Below are positions 1 to 8,736 of a stretch of 49,620 nucleotides of DNA, in pieces. The notes under the pieces are model-generated. The model was not told the DNA's origin, searched no databases, and worked only from the letters and a program-made list of their open reading frames with translations. The stretch is taken from assembly GCA_029263215.1 (NCBI GenBank), contig JAJCXY010000120.1, positions 1 through 49,620 of the forward strand, read 5' to 3'. A program made the position numbers and the translations under genes. The number at the start of each line of letters is the position of its first letter. Position 1 is the first letter of the stretch. Origin of the DNA: Acidimicrobiales bacterium. GTDB lineage: Bacteria; Actinomycetota; Acidimicrobiia; Acidimicrobiales; Aldehydirespiratoraceae.

Positions 1-677
1 TCGGTGAGGTAGCGGGCCCAGATGGCCTCGTAGAGGCCCGCGGGAGAGACGAGGGCTGCGGTGAGAATGAGAGCGGCCAGAGCGTCGCGACGAGCGAGGA
101 TCGATCTGACTGGCACCCGTCGTGCATCCTTGGAGACCTCATTGATGTTCATCGACGCCAGGCGGGGGGTGATCACGAGAAGGAGAAGGACGAGGACCAG
201 AAAGGGGGCATCGGTGCTTCCGGTGATGTCGAGGATCGCTACTCCGATGCCAGGGCCGATGATGAACCCGGCGGTCTGTACACCGGCCAGCGACCCGAGT
301 CTCTGGCCGACGCGGCCGGGGTCGGCGGCGCTCACCACTGCCTGCGCTGCGGGGCTGAATGCGCCGTAGGCGAGCCCAGCCACCCCTCGCGCAACTACGA
401 ACTGCCATGCAGAAGTGGCCATGACGAACCCGAGGGCGGCCAGAGCCGCAGTGAGAACCGCCAGCACCATGACGGTGCGGGCGTGGCCCCGGTCGGCCAG
501 TGGCGCGATACCTATCTGGCCGACCACTGCCGCGAAGAAGCTCATCGACGCGATCACGCCGAGCGAGCTCGTGCTCAGGCCGTGCTCGTCTTGCAGCTCG
601 GCGAGCAGGGCGAAGACCATGCCGACCGATGCCGACACGCTGAACAGCCCGATGTGAACGAAACGACTGACGGTCAT
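1..677 (-). CDS. MFS transporter (3' end outside window)
   Basis: Integral membrane transporter of the major facilitator superfamily; substrate unknown. The minus-strand frame is open from an ATG at 677 to the window edge, giving about 225 N-terminal residues out of the usual 390 to 420. The translation has repeated hydrophobic helices, and the loop after helix 2 reads PLADRGHAR, the usual MFS position for a GxxxDRxGRR-type motif. A second helix set follows, with GVAGLAYGAFSPAAQA and AGFIIGPGIG typical of helices 4 and 5 in drug-exporter-like members. The family is seen in the sequence; efflux is only a guess. It is divergent from the EamA exporter gene, with at most about 27 bases between the two starts, so the promoters must be nested or shared. 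Confidence 0.8.
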   Translation of the reverse strand, partial: MTVSRFVHIGLFSVSASVGMVFALLAELQDEHGLSTSSLGVIASMSFFAAVVGQIGIAPLADRGHARTVMVLAVLTAALAALGFVMATSAWQFVVARGVAGLAYGAFSPAAQAVVSAADPGRVGQRLGSLAGVQTAGFIIGPGIGVAILDITGSTDAPFLVLVLLLLVITPRLASMNINEVSKDARRVPVRSILARRDALAALILTAALVSPAGLYEAIWARYLT

Positions 678-704
678 GAGAATGGCGACGCTAGCGTCCC
701 ACTG

Positions 705-1595
705 GTGCCGCAGGCCCCGAATAGCGTCCGTGCCGAGGACTCCCAGTTCGCACCCCTCGACTGGGGTCTCCTACTGGCAACATCGATCATCTGGGGATCG
801 TCGTTTCTGTTCATGGCGATCGGCCTCGATGCGTTCGAGCCCGGCCTCGTCTCCTTCCTGCGGGTAGGTCTCGGCGCAGCCACCGTCGTGCTCATTCCCA
901 GCGCTCGGGCGCCGGTGGCTAGGGCCGATCTCGGCAAGATCGCGATACTCGGATTCATGTGGATGGCCTTGCCTCTCACCCTGTTTCCGATCGCTCAACA
1001 GTGGGTGGACTCGTCGGTGGCGGGGATGCTCAACAGCGCCATGCCGTTGATGACTGTGCTTATTGCCTGGACGGCATTCTCCACCCCCACAGGTCCGCGC
1101 CGCCTCTTCGGCGTATCGGTCGGACTCGTGGGCATCCTGCTGATCGGGATCCCCGAGGCCGCCACCGCCGGCACCAACGCCGCCGGTGTGCTGCTGGTCG
1201 TGCTTGCCGTCACCTGCTACGGCGTGGCGGTCAACATCGCAGGCCCTCTCCAGCGCCAGTACGGCTCGCTGCCGGTAATCGCGCGCGCCCTTGCCTTCGC
1301 GACCGTGTTCACAGCCCCCTTGGGCCTGTTCGGCTTGTCGGGCTCGACCTTCTCGTGGAGTTCACTCGCGGCATGTGTCGCAGTGGGTGTCGGCGGCACC
1401 GGTATCGCGTATTCGTTGGCGGCGACCCTCACAGGGCGGGTGGGAGCGGTGCGAATGTCGATCATCACCTACGTGATCCCGGTCGTGTCGATTGCCCTCG
1501 GTGTTGCCTTTCGCGACGAAACGGTGAGCCTCTGGGCCATCGCCGGCACGGCGGTGGCGCTGGCGGGGGCCTACCTGAGTTCTCGGGTGGACTGA
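705..1595 (+). CDS. EamA/DMT family transporter
   Basis: Ten-helix transporter of the drug/metabolite transporter superfamily with two tandem EamA repeats (roughly residues 15-145 and 160-290). These proteins usually export small metabolites or amino acids through the cytoplasmic membrane. Visible signatures are helix 1 with IIWGSSFLFMAIGL, the conserved WVDSSVAGMLNSAMPLMTVL segment in repeat 1, and TGRVGAVRMSIITYVIPVVS in repeat 2. The length of about 296 residues fits the family. The start is uncertain. GTG 705 gives a normal N-terminus just ahead of the first helix. GTG 654 is also in frame but would overlap the divergent MFS gene that starts at 677, and neither has a good Shine-Dalgarno sequence. 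The substrate cannot be inferred. Confidence 0.85.
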   Translation: MPQAPNSVRAEDSQFAPLDWGLLLATSIIWGSSFLFMAIGLDAFEPGLVSFLRVGLGAATVVLIPSARAPVARADLGKIAILGFMWMALPLTLFPIAQQWVDSSVAGMLNSAMPLMTVLIAWTAFSTPTGPRRLFGVSVGLVGILLIGIPEAATAGTNAAGVLLVVLAVTCYGVAVNIAGPLQRQYGSLPVIARALAFATVFTAPLGLFGLSGSTFSWSSLAACVAVGVGGTGIAYSLAATLTGRVGAVRMSIITYVIPVVSIALGVAFRDETVSLWAIAGTAVALAGAYLSSRVD

Positions 1596-1602
1596 GGACC
1601 GG

Positions 1603-3150
1603 CTAGGCGACCGTGCGGCCTTCGAACTGTTCGCGCAGGATGCGCTTGAGGATCTTGCCGGTGGGGTTGCGGGGGATCGTGTCGACGAACTCCACGGCCC
1701 TCGGCTGCTTGAAGCGGGCGAGCTTGCCGTCGGTGTATTCGAGAACCGCTTCGGCGGTGACGGTGTCGTCGGCTCTCACCACGATGGCCAGCGGTGATTC
1801 GCCCCACTTCTCGGAGGGCACGCCGATGACGGCAGCCTCGTTGACGCCGTCCATCGACAGGATGACGTTTTCGATCTCGGCCGGATAGACGTTTTCGCCG
1901 CCGGAGATGATCATGTCTTTCACCCGGTCCTGGATGTAGACGAAGCCGTCGGCGTCGATGACAGCCACGTCGCCGGTGATGAGCCAGCCGTCGACGATGG
2001 CCTCTGCGGTCGCCTCGGCGCGGTTCCAGTAGCCGGTCATGATGTGGGGCCCGCGCACGAGAACCTCGCCCGGTTCGTCGGGAGCGCAGTCGTCGCCGGC
2101 CTCGTTGACCACGCGGACGTCGGTGTAGAAGAAGGCCTTTCCGGTGGACCCCGCGTGCTCCAACGCATCGGTGGGCGAGATGAGGCAGGCGGGTCCGCAG
2201 GTCTCGGTGAGTCCGTAGACCTGATGGATCTCGATCCCCATGTCTTCGTAGGTGCGGATCAGTGATTCCGGCACCGGTGCCGCCCCGCTCATCACCCAGC
2301 GCAACGAAGGCACCTTGTGGGCTTCGGGGTCGTAGGTGAGGAGCATGAACTGGAGCATTACGGGCACTGCGAGGGTGACCGTGATCTTCTCGTCGCGGAG
2401 CACTTCCCACATCTTCACCGGATCGAACTCGCTCACGATCACGCCGGTGCCGCCCAGGTTGGCGATGCTGAGGAGGGGGTTGAGCGCGCCAACGTGGAAG
2501 AGAGGCAGGCAGATCAGATAGCGGTCGCCGTATTGGGTGTCGGCGGTGGTGTTGGCCGTGATCACCGACCAGAGCGCGGTGTTGTGGGAGTGCATCACAC
2601 CCTTCGGGAGGCCAGTGGTGCCCGAGGTGTACATGATGAAGAGAAGGTCGTCGTCGGATGCGGTGCATTCCGGCTCGTGGTTCGACGCGGCACTCATCAT
2701 GTCTTCGTAACCGTCGGCGAAATCGGGCCGATCGGCTGCGTCGCCCACGTGGATCCAGCGGGTGACCTGGGTGCCGTCGGTGCCTCGCCCGTGGAGTTCG
2801 GTGACCACCTCGTTGAACGCGCTGCCGAACACGAGCGTGCTGGCACCCGAATCGGTGAGGATGAACGAGAGCTCGTCGGCCACGAGGCGCCAGTTGAGGG
2901 CCACGGTCACCCCACCCACCTTGGCGCTGCCGAAGAAGATTTCGACGAACTCGGGTCCGTTCATCAGCAAGGTCGCGACACGATCGCCCAGCTGTAGGCC
3001 GCCGTCGACGAGACCGTGCGCCGCCTTGTTGCAGCGAGCATTGAGCTCGGGGTAGGTGAGTCTCTTCCCACTGGTTATGTCGACGATCGCCTCTGTGCTC
3101 GGATTGAGCTCGGCTCGTTTGGTGATGAACAGGCCAATATTGTTCTTCAT
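1603..3150 (-). CDS. Acyl-CoA synthetase (AMP-forming, FadD-like)
   Basis: ANL-superfamily enzyme that activates a carboxylic acid to acyl-AMP and then acyl-CoA with ATP and CoA. The 515-residue protein has the AMP-binding P-loop YTSGTTGLPKG at about 174-184, followed by the VYGLTETCGP motif. The hinge region has GWLITGDVAVID and DRVKDMIISGGENVYPAEIE. The C-terminal NPTGKILK carries the catalytic lysine. These features place it among medium/long-chain or aromatic acid ligases; the real substrate is unknown. ATG 3150 is chosen because the frame upstream would run across the SRPBCC gene on the other strand and shows no family similarity. It lies tail to tail with the EamA gene, with only 7 bases between stops. 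Confidence 0.93.
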   Translation of the reverse strand: MKNNIGLFITKRAELNPSTEAIVDITSGKRLTYPELNARCNKAAHGLVDGGLQLGDRVATLLMNGPEFVEIFFGSAKVGGVTVALNWRLVADELSFILTDSGASTLVFGSAFNEVVTELHGRGTDGTQVTRWIHVGDAADRPDFADGYEDMMSAASNHEPECTASDDDLLFIMYTSGTTGLPKGVMHSHNTALWSVITANTTADTQYGDRYLICLPLFHVGALNPLLSIANLGGTGVIVSEFDPVKMWEVLRDEKITVTLAVPVMLQFMLLTYDPEAHKVPSLRWVMSGAAPVPESLIRTYEDMGIEIHQVYGLTETCGPACLISPTDALEHAGSTGKAFFYTDVRVVNEAGDDCAPDEPGEVLVRGPHIMTGYWNRAEATAEAIVDGWLITGDVAVIDADGFVYIQDRVKDMIISGGENVYPAEIENVILSMDGVNEAAVIGVPSEKWGESPLAIVVRADDTVTAEAVLEYTDGKLARFKQPRAVEFVDTIPRNPTGKILKRILREQFEGRTVA

Positions 3151-3207
3151 GCCCGGATGGTAGACCGTCGGGCACCGATGACATGCACGAGGAGATCGAT
3201 TCCGAAC

Positions 3208-3660
3208 ATGAGAGGCTCCGTGATACAGATCTCCAACCGTCGGTGCATTGCTGCTCCGCCCGCCGCGGTGTGGGCTGTGCTGGCCGATTTCGATCATCTG
3301 GCCGATTGGGCTGCGGGGGTCAGTCACAGCAGTCGGCTGACCGCGGCGCCACCAGGGGTCGGCGCCACCCGTCGGGTTCAGGCCGGAGCCGTGACCCTGG
3401 TGGAAACGATCACCCAATGGGAGCCGGAGCGGGTCCTGGCCTACGAACTCGGGGGGCTACCCCCTCTCATTGGGTTGGCGTCGAACCGGTGGGTGCTCAC
3501 CGACTCCGCTCCGGGTACTGATGTCGAACTCACCGTGGCGATCGAACCTCGCCCGAAGCTTTCGTCGATCTCCCTCGCTCGGGTCGTGGCTCACCGCGTC
3601 TCCGCCGCCAACAAGGCCTTGCTCACGAGCCTGGCCGCAACTGCCGAACAAGGCGATTGA
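3208..3660 (+). CDS. SRPBCC family protein (polyketide cyclase/START-like)
   Basis: A 150-residue protein of the Bet v1/START-like fold, which forms a hydrophobic ligand pocket. The N-terminal strand and first helix read SNRRCIAAPPAAVWAVLADFDHLADWAAGV, as in actinobacterial SRPBCC proteins (here abbreviated by key blocks APPAAVWAVL and DFDHLADW). Later segments LVETITQWEPERVLAYEL and TDVELTVAIEP supply the usual beta strands. The function is unknown; the family includes cyclases, lipid carriers and regulators. ATG 3208 has GAGGAG 14 bases upstream. GTG 3220, with AGAGG about 4 bases upstream, is an equally reasonable start. It reads directly into the sulfatase gene (5 bases, or overlapping if TTG 3657 is used), so the two are probably cotranscribed. 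Confidence 0.8.
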   Translation: MRGSVIQISNRRCIAAPPAAVWAVLADFDHLADWAAGVSHSSRLTAAPPGVGATRRVQAGAVTLVETITQWEPERVLAYELGGLPPLIGLASNRWVLTDSAPGTDVELTVAIEPRPKLSSISLARVVAHRVSAANKALLTSLAATAEQGD

Positions 3661-3665
3661 GTCTC

Positions 3666-5399
3666 GTGAGTCAACCCGACCTGATTGTCATCCTCACCGA
3701 CGAAGAGAGGGCCGCCCCGCCCTACGAGACGCCCGAGCTGACCCGATGGAGAGAGCAACACCTGCCGGGGCGACGCTGGTTCACCGACAACGGTGTCGAC
3801 TTTCGGCGTCACTATGTTGCCGCCACGGCCTGCGTGCCCAGCCGCCCCAGCCTGCTCACCGGCCAATACCCCGATGTGCACGGCGTCACCCAGACCGATG
3901 GTCTGGGCAAGAACCACGACGACACGAGGATGCGCTGGCTGCGCGCCGACGAGGTGCCCACGATGGGCCACTGGTTTCGCGCCGCGGGCTACGACACCCA
4001 CTACGACGGAAAGTGGCATGTGAGCCACGCCGATCTGATGGTGAACGGCCGACTGCTCGCCACCAACACCAACGAGGGGAGGGTGATTCCCGACGCCGTC
4101 GACGCCTATCTCGAAGCCGATCCCCTCGATGCCTACGGCTTCAGTGGTTGGGTCGGTCCTGAGCCCCATGGCGGTCGGCTGGCCGACAGCGGGTTCATCC
4201 GCGATCCCCTTATTGCGGACCGGGTCGTGGCCTGGTTGCACGACCGCTACCGGCGGCGGGCCGACGGCGAAGCCGAAGCACTCCGACCCTTCCTGCTGGT
4301 GTGCTCGTTCGTGAATCCCCACGACATAGTGCTGTGGCCCCTCTACGCCCGGCGGGGTAACCCACTCTCGCCGACCCTGGCCCCGCCACCACCTGTGCCG
4401 CCGTCGCCCACCGACGACGAGGATCTCCGGTCCAAGCCCGCGGTCCACAGCGCCTACCGAGATGCGTACTACTCGGCCTACGGCCCGACTCGAATCGTGA
4501 AGAAGGCGTACCTCGGCCGGGCCGCCGAATATCGTTCCACCTACCACCGCCTGCACCACGATGTCGACGGGCCGATCGACAGGGTCCGTACGGCTGTCAC
4601 CGACAACGCCGCCGATGCCGTTCTGGTGTTCAGCGCGGATCATGGCGACTTGCTGGGTGCTCACGGTGGAATGCATCAGAAGTGGTATCAGCTCTACGAC
4701 GAGGCGGTTCGCGTGCCCTTCACCGTCGCAAGAGTCGGGGCCCAGCCCTCGGTCGGCGCGGTGATCGATGAGGTGCCCACCAGCCATGTCGACCTGCTTC
4801 CCACCCTCCTGGGCTTTGCCCAAGCCGACGCCGGTGCATTGGCGGCCGGTCTCGCCGAGAGCCACTCTGAGGTTCATCCGTTGCCGGGTCGAGACCTCAG
4901 CGGTGTGATCACCGATCCGTCAGAGGGGCTGGTGTCGTCCCCCGTCTACCTCATCACGAGAGACAACATGCTCGAGGGCGATGGTTCGGCCAGCGCAGTG
5001 GCCCGGGCCCGAGGGCGCGCCAATCCGCCATTCCCGCTCCAGATCAGGATCCCGGCCCACGCGGCCACCAATGTCGAGGCGGTGGTTGCCTGCCACGACG
5101 ATCGACTCTGGAAGCTCGCCCGCACCTTCGATGATCCGGCTACCTGGTCTGAACCCCACGTGAGGCACCTTTCGATTCGCAGCCCCACCGGACCCGCCTA
5201 CCGCACCGAGCCGATCCCCGATCAATGGGAGCTCTACGACCTCACCGGAGATCCATCCGAAGTAACGAACCTCGCGCTCGACCCTGCCCACGCCGCCGTG
5301 CGGGCCACCCTCGAAGCGGAGCTCTTCGAGGCGCGCTCGCGAAGGGTGCCCCAGCGCAACGAAAACTGGCCGTATGCCGCGCGGCCCGACACAATCTGA
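3666..5399 (+). CDS. Type I sulfatase family hydrolase
   Basis: Alkaline phosphatase-superfamily hydrolase of the formylglycine-dependent sulfatase group, which releases sulfate from organic sulfate esters. The formylglycine site C-V-P-S-R lies at residues 56-60, followed by PSLLTGQYP. The C-terminal metal/substrate motif SADHGDLLGAHG is also present. At the N-terminus the usual metal-binding Asp-Asp reads Thr-Asp-Glu-Glu-Arg (residues 11-15), a variant discussed under findings. At 577 residues it fits the family. No signal peptide is visible, so it is probably cytoplasmic or exported by another route. GTG 3666 is preferred, with AAGGCG about 10 bases upstream; TTG 3657 would add three residues. 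No formylglycine-generating enzyme gene lies in the window. The substrate is unknown. Confidence 0.9.
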   Translation: MSQPDLIVILTDEERAAPPYETPELTRWREQHLPGRRWFTDNGVDFRRHYVAATACVPSRPSLLTGQYPDVHGVTQTDGLGKNHDDTRMRWLRADEVPTMGHWFRAAGYDTHYDGKWHVSHADLMVNGRLLATNTNEGRVIPDAVDAYLEADPLDAYGFSGWVGPEPHGGRLADSGFIRDPLIADRVVAWLHDRYRRRADGEAEALRPFLLVCSFVNPHDIVLWPLYARRGNPLSPTLAPPPPVPPSPTDDEDLRSKPAVHSAYRDAYYSAYGPTRIVKKAYLGRAAEYRSTYHRLHHDVDGPIDRVRTAVTDNAADAVLVFSADHGDLLGAHGGMHQKWYQLYDEAVRVPFTVARVGAQPSVGAVIDEVPTSHVDLLPTLLGFAQADAGALAAGLAESHSEVHPLPGRDLSGVITDPSEGLVSSPVYLITRDNMLEGDGSASAVARARGRANPPFPLQIRIPAHAATNVEAVVACHDDRLWKLARTFDDPATWSEPHVRHLSIRSPTGPAYRTEPIPDQWELYDLTGDPSEVTNLALDPAHAAVRATLEAELFEARSRRVPQRNENWPYAARPDTI

Positions 5400-5401
5400 T
5401 C

Positions 5402-6235
5402 ATGGAGATTGTGCTTCTCGGTACCGGCTCGCCGCTGCCCGACCCCCACCGGGCCGGCCCCTCGACGCTGCTGAAGGTCGACCAGTCCGAGCACGTGCTC
5501 GTCGACGCCGGTCGGGGATGTGTCATGCGGATGGCGGCGGCGGGTTCTGTGCCGTCGCTTCTGGCGGGTGTGCTCGTCACCCACCTCCACAGCGATCACG
5601 TCACCGGGCTCGACGATGTCATCACCACCCACTGGATCATGTCTTCGGATCCCACCCCGCTTCGTATCTGGGGGCCAGTCGGGATAGCCGACTTCATCCA
5701 CCACACGATGGCCGCGCTCGAGTCCGACATCAGCTACCGGATCGCCCACCACGCCGATCTCACGTGGCGGCCCACGGTGGAGGTCGCCGAGGTGGCTGCC
5801 GGCGACCGTTTCCAGGTGGGGGAATCGTCGGTGGCGGTCCACCAGACCGAACACGCCCCCGTGGAACCCTCTATCGGATTCCGGCTCGAGCATGGTCACT
5901 ATGTGGTCGCCCTGGCCGGCGACACCGTGCCCTGCGCGGGGCTCGATGATCTGTGCGCCGATGCAGATGCGTATGTGCAGTCGGTGATCCGCGACGATCT
6001 TGTTCGCGCCGTGCCCAACCGAAGGTTGCACGACATTGTCGACTACCACTCATCTGTCGCCCAGGCAGGTCAGACCGCCGCCCGCAATCGGGTCGGCCGC
6101 CTCGTGCTCACCCACATGGTTCCCGCACCCGCGCCCGGCGGGTACGACGAGTGGATAGCGGTGGCGGCTGCCAATTTCGATGGCGAGATCGTGATCGGCG
6201 ACGACCTCACCACCGTCGACCTGGTCGAGCGCTGA
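5402..6235 (+). CDS. MBL-fold metallo-hydrolase, RNase Z/arylsulfatase-like
   Basis: Metallo-beta-lactamase-fold hydrolase of 277 residues. The N-terminus LLGTGSPLPDPHRAGPS is typical of the RNase Z/arylsulfatase subgroup. The dinuclear metal site HLHSDH is at residues 61-66 with the flanking TGLDD. Further ligand candidates are GDTVP (Asp) and the late LVLTHMVPAP (His). It starts 2 bases after the sulfatase stop, so it is almost certainly in the same transcript. This context fits a phosphodiesterase or alkyl/aryl-sulfatase-like role better than tRNA 3' processing, but the sequence alone does not decide. The stop almost abuts (2 bases) the stop of the convergent gene at 6238. Confidence 0.87.
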   Translation: MEIVLLGTGSPLPDPHRAGPSTLLKVDQSEHVLVDAGRGCVMRMAAAGSVPSLLAGVLVTHLHSDHVTGLDDVITTHWIMSSDPTPLRIWGPVGIADFIHHTMAALESDISYRIAHHADLTWRPTVEVAEVAAGDRFQVGESSVAVHQTEHAPVEPSIGFRLEHGHYVVALAGDTVPCAGLDDLCADADAYVQSVIRDDLVRAVPNRRLHDIVDYHSSVAQAGQTAARNRVGRLVLTHMVPAPAPGGYDEWIAVAAANFDGEIVIGDDLTTVDLVER

Positions 6236-6237
6236 GT

Positions 6238-6867
6238 TCAGTCGATCCCCAGCTGTGCCATGCGGTCGGTCACCCGGGCGCGCTCGTCGCCGATCACCGT
6301 TGAATCCCCGTGCCCGGTGTGCACGACGGTGTCGTCGGGCAGGGTGAGCAGGTGGTCGCGGATCGAGCGCAGGATGGTCGGCTCGTCGCTGTAGCTACGC
6401 CCGGTTGCGCCGGGGCCACCACAGAAGAGGGTGTCGCCGCTCACTACCCGACCTGCCTCCACGTCGTGGAAGCAGCAACAGCCGGGGGAGTGCCCGGGGG
6501 TGTGGATCACCCCCACCGAGTGACCGCCGGCCTCCAGCAGTGAGCCCGGTGTGACTTCGCCGTCGGGCGAGGCGTCGGGGTAGACGACGTCCCAGAGCAT
6601 GCGATCCGCAGGGTGAAGCAGGATTGGAGCATCGACCGCCGACCGAAGTGAAACCGCCGCGTTGATGTGGTCGTTGTGGCCGTGGGTGCACACGATCGCG
6701 CTGACCCGTCGTCCACCGACCGCATCCACGATCGGCCGGTGGTCGTGCGCCGCATCGAAGATCATCACCTCACGGTCGTCGCCCACCAGCCAGATGTTGT
6801 TGGTGACCTCCCACTCCCCGCCGTCGAGAGCGAAGACCCCTTCGGTGGTGACGAGTTCGATCGACAT
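6238..6867 (-). CDS. MBL-fold hydrolase partner of mycothiol formaldehyde dehydrogenase
   Basis: Glyoxalase II-like metallo-hydrolase of 209 residues. The metal site THGHNDH is at residues 61-67. HTPGHSPGCCCF contributes a further histidine, SGDTLF the bridging aspartate, and HTGHGD the last histidine. It lies 15 bases downstream of the S-(hydroxymethyl)mycothiol dehydrogenase gene on the same strand. In mycobacteria and many other actinobacteria the same gene order is found (Rv2259 and Rv2260 type). From that context the likely role is hydrolysis of S-formylmycothiol or another thioester made by the dehydrogenase, which is an inference. It acts in the cytoplasm. Confidence 0.9.
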   Translation of the reverse strand: MSIELVTTEGVFALDGGEWEVTNNIWLVGDDREVMIFDAAHDHRPIVDAVGGRRVSAIVCTHGHNDHINAAVSLRSAVDAPILLHPADRMLWDVVYPDASPDGEVTPGSLLEAGGHSVGVIHTPGHSPGCCCFHDVEAGRVVSGDTLFCGGPGATGRSYSDEPTILRSIRDHLLTLPDDTVVHTGHGDSTVIGDERARVTDRMAQLGID

Positions 6868-6882
6868 ATTGTCCTTCCCCGT

Positions 6883-7968
6883 TCAGAGCACCACGACCGA
6901 CCGCAGCACTTCGCCACGCTCCATCTTGTGAAAGGCCGCCTCGACCTCGTCGAGTGCGATGGTCTCGGACACGAAACCATCGAGGTCGAGACGCCCCTGA
7001 CGGTAGAGATCGATGAGCATCGGGAAGTCACGCGCCGGGAGGCAGTCGCCGTACCAACTCGACTTGAGCGAACCGCCTCGGCCGAAAATGTCGATGAACG
7101 GCAGTTCGATGGTCATGTCGGGGTGAGGGACCCCCACCAGCACCACGGTGCCGGCGAGGTCGCGGGCCTCGAAACACTGCTTGTAGACCTCGGGGAGCCC
7201 GATGGCGTCGATGGCCACGTCGACGCCGTTGCCGCCGGTGAGTTCCCTAATCCTGGCCACGGGATCAACGGCTCCGGAGTTGATGGTGTGGGTGGCACCG
7301 AAGCCCTTGGCCCACTCGAGCTTCTGGTCGTCGATATCCACGGCGATGATGGTGGAAGCTCCAGCCAGCTTGGATCCGGCGATCGCGGCATCGCCGACAC
7401 CTCCGCAGCCGAACACGGCCACGCTGTCGCCGCGGCCGACGCCGCCGGTGTTGATGGCGGCACCGATGCCGGCCATGACGCCGCATCCGAGCAGTCCGGC
7501 CGCGGCCGGCGAGGCTTCGGGATCGACCTTGGTGCACTGGCCCGCCGCCACCAGCGTCTTCTCGACGAATGCGCCGATGCCGAGTGCGGGGGAGAGCTCG
7601 GTGCCGTCCTCCAGGGTCATCTTCTGCTCGGCGTTGAAGGTGGAGAAGCAGTACTGGGGCTTGCCCTTCACACACGAGCGGCAGGTGCCGCAGACCGCAC
7701 GCCAGTTGAGGATGACGAAGTCGCCGACCGCCACCTCGGTGACGCCGTCGCCGACCGATTCGACGAGACCCGAGGCCTCATGGCCGAGAAGGAACGGGAA
7801 CTCGTCGTTGATTCCGCCCTCGCGGTAGTGGAGGTCGGTGTGGCACACGCCGCAGGCTTGGATGGTCACCACCGCTTCGCCGGGTCCGGGGTCGGGGATC
7901 ACGACGTTCTCGATCGTGACCGCGGCGCCCTTGGTCATCGCTACTACACCCTTCACGGTCTGGGGCAT
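6883..7968 (-). CDS. mscR: S-(hydroxymethyl)mycothiol dehydrogenase
   Basis: Zinc alcohol dehydrogenase-family enzyme that oxidises the formaldehyde-mycothiol adduct with NAD, and in some actinobacteria also reduces nitrosomycothiol. The 361-residue protein has the catalytic zinc ligand region ACGVCHTD (39-44), GHE (62-64) and LLGCGVMAG near 160. The four structural zinc cysteines are C92, C95, C98 and C106. The nucleotide-binding loop is [11 protein letters not shown]. The block NWRAVCGTC and the C-terminal [17 protein letters not shown] match the mycothiol-dependent subgroup rather than generic alcohol dehydrogenases. It heads a two-gene operon with the MBL hydrolase. Its presence implies a mycothiol-making, hence actinobacterial, host. 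Confidence 0.94.
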   Translation of the reverse strand: MPQTVKGVVAMTKGAAVTIENVVIPDPGPGEAVVTIQACGVCHTDLHYREGGINDEFPFLLGHEASGLVESVGDGVTEVAVGDFVILNWRAVCGTCRSCVKGKPQYCFSTFNAEQKMTLEDGTELSPALGIGAFVEKTLVAAGQCTKVDPEASPAAAGLLGCGVMAGIGAAINTGGVGRGDSVAVFGCGGVGDAAIAGSKLAGASTIIAVDIDDQKLEWAKGFGATHTINSGAVDPVARIRELTGGNGVDVAIDAIGLPEVYKQCFEARDLAGTVVLVGVPHPDMTIELPFIDIFGRGGSLKSSWYGDCLPARDFPMLIDLYRQGRLDLDGFVSETIALDEVEAAFHKMERGEVLRSVVVL

Positions 7969-8034
7969 CTTCGGGTTTCCTCTTCGTGGTCAGGGGTGGA
8001 TCGGCCAGCACAATAGACGGAGATCTCCGCCAAG

Positions 8035-8724
8035 TCAGCTGTCGAGAAGGTCGCGTACCAGTGCCCAATCGGGCGCCACAAGATTGTGCGGGTCCTCGTG
8101 GTTTGTCGCGACGAGGTCGGCGTACTCGAGTCGGCCGATCTCGGTCACGATGTCGTCGAAGCGGTCGAGCAGCACCGTGTTGGTCGGGTCGAGGCCGGTG
8201 ATGATCGCCATGCCCGTCGGCTCGACCGCGACGGTGTGCACGGTGAGGTCGCTGCGGTGGCGGCGCACGGCCACGATGGTCTTCCACACATCACCGGACC
8301 AGATCACGGTGGTGCGGTCACGGCTGGATGTGATCTCATCGATCGGGTTGCAATCGTGGATGAGGATCACACTGTCGGGCCTCGAGACGGCCTCCACGTT
8401 GGCGAAGTCGCGGAGGGCCTGCTCCCAGAGGTGGAGCCCGTCGATGAAGGCGAGATCGACGGGGCGGCCGTGGAGTGCGATCGGATCGGCGAAGAAGGCG
8501 TCGCTGGTGGCCGCCACGATCGTGCAGTCGGGTGGGGGATCGGCGACATTGGGAAATGGATCGACACCCACGATGCGGGTGCCCGGTTGAGCGAAGGCCA
8601 ATGAGTGACCCTCGTGGACACCGATCTCGAGGTAGGTGGCGGGTCGGCGAAACTCGTGAACGCGCCTGAGTAGGCCGTAGTAGGTGGAGATCGGCTCGAT
8701 GAGGCGATCGTGGGCCGAGGTCAT
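8035..8724 (-). CDS. Class I SAM-dependent methyltransferase (CmcI/family 24-like)
   Basis: Protein of 229 residues with a Rossmann-type methyltransferase core. Motif I is YLEIGVHEGHSLAFA at about 51-65, followed by the acidic end of strand 2 in RIVGVDPFP. DLAFIDGLHLWEQALRDFANVE is the metal/substrate-binding motif typical of methyltransferase family 24 and the CmcI-like group, and VILIHDCNP follows. The target is unknown; relatives act on small hydroxyl-containing molecules or sugars. It starts 12 bases after the GNAT gene stop, so it belongs to the run that begins with the SPFH gene. The 66-base gap to mscR downstream contains no evident hairpin. Confidence 0.85.
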   Translation of the reverse strand: MTSAHDRLIEPISTYYGLLRRVHEFRRPATYLEIGVHEGHSLAFAQPGTRIVGVDPFPNVADPPPDCTIVAATSDAFFADPIALHGRPVDLAFIDGLHLWEQALRDFANVEAVSRPDSVILIHDCNPIDEITSSRDRTTVIWSGDVWKTIVAVRRHRSDLTVHTVAVEPTGMAIITGLDPTNTVLLDRFDDIVTEIGRLEYADLVATNHEDPHNLVAPDWALVRDLLDS

Positions 8725-8736
8725 GAGGCCGGCAGC

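Noticed and set aside
1571-3184. Second minus-strand frame across the acyl-CoA synthetase gene
   Set aside because: Arg/His-rich translation typical of a shifted frame; the real frame carries all ANL motifs.
3591-4877. Long minus-strand open frame opposite the sulfatase
   Set aside because: Low-complexity Gly/Val/His-rich translation without motifs; the plus-strand sulfatase has its complete active-site signature.
6667-8016. Long plus-strand open frame opposite mscR and its MBL partner
   Set aside because: It has no recognisable domain and its composition is that of an antisense shadow of GC-rich codons; the minus-strand genes have full family motifs.
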